Virus record (IMG/VR): IMGVR_UViG_3300037333_000151
Span: 1 to 33,957 of that record
Strand: one strand, 5' to 3'
DNA length: 33,957 bases
Source: a virus
Shown: positions 28,327-33,957 of the stretch, piece after piece
Layout: each line of letters begins with the position of its first letter
Position numbering within the stretch: position 1 is the first letter of the stretch
Notes under the pieces: model-generated
Databases searched by the model: none
The model's input: only the letters and a program-made list of their open reading frames with translations
Told to the model about the DNA's origin: nothing
Position numbers and translations under genes: made by a program

Positions 28327-29525
28327 TGGGAATATTAAGCAAGTTTTTTGACAGAGCACCTATACTGCCCGATACAAACAAAAGCAGTATTTTTAAGTTG
28401 TTTGTAGACGGGAACGTAGGCGTAATTGACAGCGATACTGCTATGAGGCACACGGCGGTTTACAGCTGTGTAGATATTATCACTTCTTCTCTTGCAAGCG
28501 TAGCACTTAACGTTTATAAAAAAGATAACGGCAAAAGAGTGCTTGCCGATACGCATCCGCTTTATGATATTTTGAAATACTCTCCAAATTCTTATTTAAC
28601 ACGTTTTGACTATATCAGGATGGTATTTCAGGATATTTTGCTTAGAGGAAATCATTATTCGCAGGTTGTCAGAAATCAAAAAGGCGAAATTATCGGGCTT
28701 TACCCTCTTATTGCTGACAATATGCAGGTTAAGCTAAGACAAAACGGCAGAAAAGTTTTTGTTTACCAGACGGCCGATAAGCAATACGCTTTAAATCAAG
28801 ATGAGATTTTACATATTTTAGGACTGCCGGACAAAGACGGACTTACAGGATTAAATCCTATTGAATACAACCGCAAGGCGATTGAGCTTTCTATGACGAC
28901 TGAGCAGTTTGGAATTAATTTTTTTAAAAACGGAGCAAACGGAAGCGGAATTTTATATCATGATAAAGTCTTAAGCGATACGGCTTATGAGAGACTAAGA
29001 AAAGAATTTGCGGATAAATACACGGGGCTCATGAACAGTGGGAAGCCTCTTATTTTAGAAGACGGACTTAAATACGAAAGGCTTAGTCTTAGCAATGAAG
29101 ATTCGCAGTTTTTAGACACACGCAGATTTCAAAAAACAGAAATTGCCGCGCTTTTTAAAGTGCCTCCGTATATGCTTGGCGATATGAGCAAAGCTACTTT
29201 TAACAATATGGAACAGATGATGACTAACTTTGTTATGAACTGCCTTATGCCGCATGCGGTAAATTTCGAATTAGCGGTTAAAAAATACTTACTTAGAAAC
29301 AAATCTTTTTACGTGAAATTTAATCTTAATTCTTTGATGCGCGGAGATTTTAAAACAAGAACGGAAGGTTACAGAACATTGATAAATATCGGGGTTTTAA
29401 CACCTAACGAAGTTAGGGAGCTTGAAGAATTTAACGCAAAAGGCGCTGAGGCTGACGAGCTTTATATGCAAATGAACATGGCGCCTTTAAAAAATCTTGC
29501 AAAGGGAGAAAATGAAAACGATTAA
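28326..29525 (+). CDS. Portal protein (HK97 family)
   Basis: The product has 399 aa. Family features are the N-terminal AVYSCVDIITSSLASVALNV, HPLYDILKYSPNSYLTRFDY, LRGNHYSQVVRNQKGEIIGL, then LNPIEYNRKAIEL and the core FKVPPYMLGDMSKATFNNME. Twelve copies make the vertex through which DNA passes; it also nucleates the procapsid and binds the terminase. The length is usual. The 3' end overlaps the protease gene by 14 nt. Confidence 0.96.
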   Translation: MGILSKFFDRAPILPDTNKSSIFKLFVDGNVGVIDSDTAMRHTAVYSCVDIITSSLASVALNVYKKDNGKRVLADTHPLYDILKYSPNSYLTRFDYIRMVFQDILLRGNHYSQVVRNQKGEIIGLYPLIADNMQVKLRQNGRKVFVYQTADKQYALNQDEILHILGLPDKDGLTGLNPIEYNRKAIELSMTTEQFGINFFKNGANGSGILYHDKVLSDTAYERLRKEFADKYTGLMNSGKPLILEDGLKYERLSLSNEDSQFLDTRRFQKTEIAALFKVPPYMLGDMSKATFNNMEQMMTNFVMNCLMPHAVNFELAVKKYLLRNKSFYVKFNLNSLMRGDFKTRTEGYRTLINIGVLTPNEVRELEEFNAKGAEADELYMQMNMAPLKNLAKGENEND

Positions 29526-30222
29526 GATACAAGGAGAGATTGGATGGGACGTATTAGCGCAAGAAGTAGAGACAGACCTTAAAAACGTAAGCGGGGATAT
29601 TGTGGTTGAGCTTGACTCTCCAGGCGGTGACGTTTTTGAGGGTGTAAAGATACATAACCTTTTAAAAGATTACGACAAAGGAAAAGTTAGCGTTGTAATA
29701 AACGGCGTTGCGGCGAGTATGGGAAGTTATATCGCTATGGCCGGGGATGAAATAAAGGCATACGATAACGCTGTATTTATGATTCACAACCCTTGGACTG
29801 TGGCGATTGGTGATTATGTGGAGATGAGAAAGACGGCGGATGTGCTTGAAGGTTTAGCAAAACTGCTTGCTAACAAATATATAAAAAAGACCGGCAAGTC
29901 TGAGAACGAAATTAAAAGCCTTATGGATGATGAAAGCTGGTTTTTTGGAGAAGAGATTAAGTCTGCCGGGTTTGCGGATGAAATTATAAGCACGGATGAA
30001 AAAGAAGATAAGCAATCCCTTATAGCTCTTAAAAAAGAGCAGTTTAAGGCGGTTGTTAGAAAAATGAAAGAGCGTGAAGAAGAGGTGCAAAAAGAAAAAA
30101 TTGCGGCGTTGGCGCAAATGCTAAATAAACAAACAGATGATAAAGAAAACAAAAAACAAAAAGCAAGTTATGAGCTTGCAAAAGCAAAATTAAATTTACT
30201 TAAAAGGAGTCTAAATGGATAA
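29512..30222 (+). CDS. Prohead maturation protease (ClpP / S14 type)
   Basis: The product has 236 aa. It removes the scaffold (delta) domain of the capsid protein in HK97-type assembly. The catalytic Ser69 lies in GVAASMGSY and His92 in FMIHNPW; the acidic partner is probably Asp140 in LMDDESWF. DSPGGD (35-40) is the oxyanion-loop segment of the family. The C-terminus is a charged helix. The start at 29512 has GGGAG upstream. It overlaps portal by 14 nt and capsid by 8 nt. Confidence 0.95.
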   Translation: MKTIKIQGEIGWDVLAQEVETDLKNVSGDIVVELDSPGGDVFEGVKIHNLLKDYDKGKVSVVINGVAASMGSYIAMAGDEIKAYDNAVFMIHNPWTVAIGDYVEMRKTADVLEGLAKLLANKYIKKTGKSENEIKSLMDDESWFFGEEIKSAGFADEIISTDEKEDKQSLIALKKEQFKAVVRKMKEREEEVQKEKIAALAQMLNKQTDDKENKKQKASYELAKAKLNLLKRSLNG

Positions 30223-31369
30223 ATTACAAGCACTTATGGATAGAAGAGCTAAAATTTTTGAAGAAATGAAAGCGTTGGTTGATAAAGGTGAAGATAGCTG
30301 GAATGCGGAAACAAAAGAAAAATACGCAAAAATGGAAGCTGATTTTGATGCGCTTACGGCACAGATACAAGCTATGCAAAAAGTGAGAGATTTTGAAGAC
30401 AAGCTAAACACGCCTACAAGAGAGCCTATTACGGGAGCGAGCGCGGGCAAAACAAGTGCGGATGAATATAAAGCTGCGTTTGAAGCGTTTATAAAAGGGC
30501 AGTTGACACCTGATTTTAAAGCGGTATTACAAACGGGAGTAGATGAAAACGGCGGATATGTTGTGCCGGTTGAATATCAGAAAAAAGTTTTGGAAAAATT
30601 GGTTGAGCTTAGCAGAACGAGAGCTATTTCAAATGTAATCCCTACAAAATCAGACAGAAAAATTCCTATTGGAGGAGAATTACCGCAATTTGCGTGGATT
30701 GAGGAGACAGGAACTTACGGAGACGTAGATACAAACTTTGCGCAAAGCACACTTGGTGCTTACAAACTCGGCGGGATTATTAAAGTGAGCGAGGAAATTC
30801 TACAAGATACGTTTATCGACCTTGAAAACTACCTTGCTACGCTTATAGCAAGAGGGCTTGCAGTAGCGGAAGGTAAAGCGTTTGCGGTAGGAGACGGACA
30901 AAACAAACCGACTGGGTATATGACGCTTGATGCTGCGGTAACACTTGCTACTACAAACGGGATTACGGGAGATGAATTAATTGATATTTATTATTCTCTA
31001 AAATCTCCTTACAGAGAAAACGCGACCTGGAGAATGAACGACCAAACGCTTAAAGTTATTAGAAAACTAAAAGATGGAAACGGAAACTATATCTATGCGC
31101 CTGCATTAGTGATGGGCGAAAGAGATGCGATTCTTGGTAGACCGATTGAGCTTGATCCGTTTGTTGACACTCTCGGAGCAGGGAAAAAAGTAATATGTCT
31201 CGGAGATTTTAACTATTACTACATTGCGGACAGGGGCAACATGTCTATGCAAAAACTTACAGAAGCATTTGCTGTTAACGGGCTTATCGGATTTAAAGTA
31301 AGCAAAAGAGTTGACGCTAAACCTGTTCTTAGCGAAGCGTTTACAATTGCGAAATCTGCTGACAGTTAG
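30215..31369 (+). CDS. Major capsid protein (HK97 fold)
   Basis: The product has 384 aa. Residues 1-100 are a coiled-coil delta domain (DKLQALMDRRAKIFEEMKAL) expected to be cut off by the protease. The mature part begins near the ALQTGVDENGGYVVPVEYQ segment and has the family pattern TRAISNVIPTKSD, FAWIEETGTYGDVDTNF, LGGIIKVSEEILQDTFIDLE and RPIELDPFVD, and ends with FKVSKRVDAKPVL. The length is typical. AAAAGGAG before the ATG. Confidence 0.96.
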   Translation: MDKLQALMDRRAKIFEEMKALVDKGEDSWNAETKEKYAKMEADFDALTAQIQAMQKVRDFEDKLNTPTREPITGASAGKTSADEYKAAFEAFIKGQLTPDFKAVLQTGVDENGGYVVPVEYQKKVLEKLVELSRTRAISNVIPTKSDRKIPIGGELPQFAWIEETGTYGDVDTNFAQSTLGAYKLGGIIKVSEEILQDTFIDLENYLATLIARGLAVAEGKAFAVGDGQNKPTGYMTLDAAVTLATTNGITGDELIDIYYSLKSPYRENATWRMNDQTLKVIRKLKDGNGNYIYAPALVMGERDAILGRPIELDPFVDTLGAGKKVICLGDFNYYYIADRGNMSMQKLTEAFAVNGLIGFKVSKRVDAKPVLSEAFTIAKSADS

Positions 31370-31378
31370 GAGTAATGG

Positions 31379-31759
31379 ATGAAAGTTAAACTCTTAACCT
31401 CTCTTGTGAGAGGCAGTGAATCTTACGGAGCTGGTGAGGTTATTAACGTATCTGAGCAAGAAGCAGTAAGATTTGTAGAAAAAGGCCTTGCCGAGCCTGT
31501 AAATAAAAAAGAATTTGAAAAACTACTTAAAAAAATTAAAGAAGAACGCAGAAAAAAAGAAGAGCAAGAAGCATTACTAAAAGCGCAGCTTGAAAAAGAA
31601 AGAATAGAAGCGGAGCTTAATGCGCTATATGCGGAAGTTATTGAAAAAGAGGCACTGCTTGCGGGTGTAACGCTTAGCGATAAAGACAAGTTAAAGCTTA
31701 TTGAAGAGCTTAAAAACAGAGAAAGCAAAGTAACGGCGGATGATAAAGATACTAAGTGA
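31379..31759 (+). CDS. Head-associated coiled-coil protein, unknown
   Basis: The product has 126 aa. The first 45 residues (KVKLLTSLVRGSESYGAGEV, SEQEAVRFVEKGLAEPV) form a small beta domain seen at the start of several phage head-associated proteins. A long charged helix follows (FEKLLKKIKEERRKKEEQEA). It lies between capsid and connector and overlaps the latter by 20 nt. Could be a minor head or connector-linked protein. Confidence 0.68.
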   Translation: MKVKLLTSLVRGSESYGAGEVINVSEQEAVRFVEKGLAEPVNKKEFEKLLKKIKEERRKKEEQEALLKAQLEKERIEAELNALYAEVIEKEALLAGVTLSDKDKLKLIEELKNRESKVTADDKDTK

Positions 31760-32240
31760 GGCGGACGCTTTTGATAGCGGACTTATTGACCTTGAAGACG
31801 TAAAACTTTATCTAAGAGTTGTTGATACGGCTGAGGATGAGCTCATAAAAAGTCTTGTTCGTGCGGCAATAAAAAAAGCGGAAGCTATAACAAACAGGGC
31901 AATTACGCAAAAAGAGCTTATTTATTATTTAGACAATGCCCTTGAATTTGAGCTTCCTTATCCGCCTTTTATAGAGATTGTAAGTGTAAACGTAGAAAAT
32001 TACGAGCTTGATACAAGAGGCGAGCTTGCGAAAATTACACTGCAAGAAGCGCAGGATATAGAAGTGCAATATAAAGCAGGGTATAGCATACTGCCGGAAG
32101 ATTTAAAAATCTGGATTTATTCTACTACCGCTACATTATACGAAAACAGAGAAACTATAAGCGACGTTGAATTTTACAACGTGCCGACACGCTTTATTGA
32201 TAGCCTGCTTGACAGATATAAAGTAAGGTGGTTTGGGTGA
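31740..32240 (+). CDS. Head-tail connector protein (gp6-like)
   Basis: The product has 166 aa. Residues contain the family pattern LEDVKLYLRVVDTAEDELIK, LVRAAIKKAEAITNRAIT, and LELPYPPF-like FELPYPPFIEIVSVN, ending with the helix DSLLDRYKVRW. This is the adaptor ring that attaches beneath portal in HK97-type phages. The stop overlaps the next start (GTGA). Confidence 0.88.
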   Translation: MIKILSEADAFDSGLIDLEDVKLYLRVVDTAEDELIKSLVRAAIKKAEAITNRAITQKELIYYLDNALEFELPYPPFIEIVSVNVENYELDTRGELAKITLQEAQDIEVQYKAGYSILPEDLKIWIYSTTATLYENRETISDVEFYNVPTRFIDSLLDRYKVRWFG

Positions 32241-32551
32241 GAATAGGGCGTTTTAGGCATTTAATAAGTGTAATTGATTATGACGTTTCGATAAATGAAT
32301 ACGGAGAGGAAGAGAAAACGGAAAAAGAAGTTTTAAAAACCTGGGCGGAGGTTAAGCCTTTAAAAAGCACGGAGATTTTTGCGCAGGGGGATTTTTTAAG
32401 CACTACGCACAGGATAATTACGCGCTACACTAACAAAATAAAGCCTACACAAAAAATTAAGCTTGGAGAGCGGGAATTTGAGATAACGGGAATAAGGGAC
32501 TTTTTTGAAAGGCATCGTTTTTTGGAGATTTTAGCAAAGGAACTTAATTGA
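32237..32551 (+). CDS. Head closure / head-tail joining protein
   Basis: The product has 104 aa. Pattern RIGRFRHLISVIDYDVSINE, TWAEVKPLKSTEIF, HRIITRYTNKIKPTQKIKLG, then FEITGIRDFFERHRFLEI matches the Phage_H_T_join family, which plugs the portal after packaging. The GTG at 32237 overlaps the TGA of the preceding gene. Confidence 0.9.
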   Translation: MRIGRFRHLISVIDYDVSINEYGEEEKTEKEVLKTWAEVKPLKSTEIFAQGDFLSTTHRIITRYTNKIKPTQKIKLGEREFEITGIRDFFERHRFLEILAKELN

Positions 32552-32976
32552 TAGACGTTAAGGTTAAAATGAACGTTAGCGAGATTGTTATGGAGCTTGA
32601 AAAGCTTGAAAAGAAGATACAGAAAAAACTTGTAAGAAAAGCTATGCGAGAAGGCGCTAAGGTTTTGCTTGAAGAAGCGAGGGCAAGAGTGCCTGTAAGG
32701 ACCGGCAACCTTAAAAAGTCCCTGGGAATAAATACTCGCACAAAAAAAGGTAACGTAATTATGTATGTATCCCCCCGTAGAGGTAAAGGCGTTAAATATG
32801 ACGGATTTTACGGGCAGTATGTAGAACTTGGACACGTATTAAAAAGAAAAGGCAAAGTAATAGGGCACGTGCCTCCGCACCCTTTTTTGCGCCCTGCGTT
32901 TGAGGCAAAAGGTGAAGAGGCGGTTAGGGTGTTTTCTAAGACTTTAAAAAGGCTTTTGGATGAGTATCGAGGCTGA
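32548..32976 (+). CDS. HK97 gp10-like neck / tail completion protein
   Basis: The product has 142 aa. The domain KLEKKIQKKLVRKAMREGAK, EEARARVPVRTGNLKKSLGI, then YGQYVELGHVLKRKGKV and HPFLRPAFEAKGEEAVRVF is the gp10 family. It forms part of the neck between head and tail. The TTG at 32548 overlaps the upstream TGA; ATG at 32569 is an alternative. The end overlaps the next gene by 17 nt. Confidence 0.92.
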   Translation: MIDVKVKMNVSEIVMELEKLEKKIQKKLVRKAMREGAKVLLEEARARVPVRTGNLKKSLGINTRTKKGNVIMYVSPRRGKGVKYDGFYGQYVELGHVLKRKGKVIGHVPPHPFLRPAFEAKGEEAVRVFSKTLKRLLDEYRG

Positions 32977-33298
32977 TGTATATAAAAAATTGACATATCT
33001 AAGCGTGCCGGTTTATCCTGTTAAAATTAAGCAGGAAAGCGATTTCCCTTGTATTGTTTATACGGTTGTTAGCGAGGTTGACAGGGTCGCGGAAAATGCG
33101 GGGGAAGTTGCTTATAAAAATTACAGATTCCAGGTTGACGTTTTTTCTAAGAGTTACAAAGAGGCAAAAGAGCTAAAAGATAAGGTAATAGAAGCGGTAA
33201 CGGAGCTTGGCGCTACGGATATAAGCGTTGTGGATATGTGGGAAGAAGAGGTTTTTTTATACAGAGAATTAATTGATTTTACAATAAAAGGAGTGTAA
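32960..33298 (+). CDS. Tail terminator / completion protein (DUF3168-like)
   Basis: The product has 112 aa. Pattern EADVYKKLTYLSVPVYPVKI, FPCIVYTVVSEVD, YRFQVDVFSKSYKEAKELKD, and VDMWEEEVFLYRELIDFTIK is typical of the tail terminator group (gpU / DUF3168), which stops tail tube growth and joins it to the neck. Its start contains the second copy of the 19-nt repeat. Confidence 0.88.
   Translation: MSIEADVYKKLTYLSVPVYPVKIKQESDFPCIVYTVVSEVDRVAENAGEVAYKNYRFQVDVFSKSYKEAKELKDKVIEAVTELGATDISVVDMWEEEVFLYRELIDFTIKGV
32977..32995 (+). repeat. 19-nt direct repeat, copy 2
   Basis: Identical to 28093-28111 but in another reading frame, so the identity is not due to protein similarity. Confidence 0.75.
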
Positions 33299-33715
33299 AT
33301 GGCGCAGAGTAAAACGCTTGGAACGATTATAAGAATAAACGGCACGGATATTGGAGCGGTTTTGGCACTTGGGACAATTTCTTTGGAAAGGAACACAAAA
33401 GAATACAGAGCGCTAAACAAAGAAGAGGTAGAAGTTGTTGTTGGAACAGTAAAAACGGGAAGTTATCCGATTAAGGTTGCGTTCGACCCTGCGGATACGG
33501 GCGCACAGGGAGCGCTTAAAGACGCATTCTTAAACGCGAATCCTGTAAAACTTGAAATTGAGCTAAGCGACAAAGGCGATAATAACGGGACTATTTTTAC
33601 ATGGGACGCGGCGGTTATTGACAAACTTGATATTGAGCAGGAAGAAGACGGGCTAAATATCGCAAACTTTAACGTAATTACGCCTGGATTGCCTAACATT
33701 ACGGCTGCAAGTTAA
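33299..33715 (+). CDS. Major tail tube protein
   Basis: The product has 138 aa. A beta-rich pattern (TLGTIIRINGTDIGAVLALG, KTGSYPIKVAFDPADTGAQG, LEIELSDKGDNNGTIFTWDA, AVIDKLDIEQEEDGLN) is that of siphophage tail tube proteins, which stack as hexameric rings. It is the gene before the chaperones, as expected. AAAGGAG precedes the ATG. Confidence 0.92.
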   Translation: MAQSKTLGTIIRINGTDIGAVLALGTISLERNTKEYRALNKEEVEVVVGTVKTGSYPIKVAFDPADTGAQGALKDAFLNANPVKLEIELSDKGDNNGTIFTWDAAVIDKLDIEQEEDGLNIANFNVITPGLPNITAAS

Positions 33716-33724
33716 GGATAACGG

Positions 33725-33957
33725 ATGAAACTTACGCTTGACGTGCCTATTGAAGTAAAGATTGAAGAAAACGGAAAAGTAAAAGAAACGCTAAAAGTTA
33801 CCTTCCGTTACCCTACAAAAAAAGAGGAAATAGAGTTTAAAGAGCTTGAAGAAGAGGTAAAAGGGCTTTTTAAAAAGCTCTCTAAATACGAAAAAGAGTT
33901 GCAAAGAATCGAGAAAAAAATCGAATACGCGGAAAAAAGAGAAGATTACGAAACGGC
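33725..33957 (+). CDS. Tail assembly chaperone, 5' part (continues at base 1)
   Basis: The gene starts MKLTLDVPIEVKIEENGKVK at an ATG with AAGGA upstream (33715-33719). Codon 28 falls at 33806, which is base 1 of the window. Codon 36 is ATA (Ile) here and AAA (Lys) in the left copy, a polymorphism or an assembly error. The role and frameshift are described for the 3' part. Confidence 0.85.
   Translation, partial: MKLTLDVPIEVKIEENGKVKETLKVTFRYPTKKEEIEFKELEEEVKGLFKKLSKYEKELQRIEKKIEYAEKREDYET
33806..33957. repeat. Terminal overlap, right copy (equals 1-152)
   Basis: 151 of 152 bases match the window start; the difference is T33831 against A26. It joins the two halves of the chaperone gene into one frame. 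Confidence 0.95.

Noticed and set aside
1-33957. tRNA genes, rRNA, insertion sequences, toxin-antitoxin or reverse transcriptase genes
   Set aside because: No cloverleaf beyond the attP fragment, no transposase, no YxDD-type frame and no recognised toxin was seen in reading both strands.

Overview
The window is the complete genome of a temperate, HK97-type siphophage (or its excised prophage), presented as a circle opened inside a tail gene. Bases 1-152 recur at 33806-33957 with one mismatch, so the unique circle is about 33,805 bp and the tail assembly chaperone gene runs across the join. The host cannot be read directly. The AT-rich, AAA/GAA/AGA-biased coding, frequent TTG/GTG starts and extended -10 promoters would suit a Campylobacterota (epsilonproteobacterial) host, but this is a weak inference.

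Layout. (1) Head and tail module, + strand, about 25.3 kb through the join to 10.7 kb: HNH nuclease, small and large terminase, a CI-type HTH protein, a small membrane protein, portal, ClpP-like protease, major capsid, connector and neck proteins, tail tube, chaperones expressed with a dnaX-like -1 frameshift, a 1385-aa tape measure, a Dit-like baseplate protein, a string of short modular fibre genes, then a DUF1353 protein, holin-like protein, a coiled-coil membrane protein and a GH24 lysozyme. (2) A probable moron at 10.7-11.8 kb: a very acidic protein behind a perfect consensus promoter, divergent from an HTH-like gene. (3) Leftward early operon, - strand, 18.6 down to 11.75 kb: small genes, Gp157-like, a homing-type HNH, ERF annealing protein, SSB, an excisionase-like protein, attP, a P4-type integrase, and a zinc-finger/Myb-like gene. 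(4) Immunity and control region, 18.6-20.4 kb: GC-rich structured leader, a convergent small-gene pair with identical 14-nt leader elements, leftward promoter pL with operators, a candidate exclusion protein, the S24-type repressor, and pRM/pR with operators. (5) Rightward early operon, 20.4-25.3 kb: a Cro-position gene, a winged-helix protein, a lambda O-like initiator with iterons inside it, a DnaB-type ATPase, accessory genes, YopX-like and VRR-NUC proteins.

How it works together. The architecture is lambda-like. The repressor probably binds a 15-bp palindrome (core AAGAAnnnTTCTT) found at both pL and pR. pL reads recombination, xis and int; pR reads replication and then packaging. Integration probably uses the 3' end of a host tRNA or tmRNA gene: a fragment resembling an alanine-type acceptor end lies in attP, flanked by repeated arm-type motifs. 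A GC-rich patch between the HNH and small terminase genes is the best cos candidate. Items most worth following up are the attP reading, the shared operators, the convergent leader pair with its structured leader, the acidic moron, the frameshift element and the in-gene origin.
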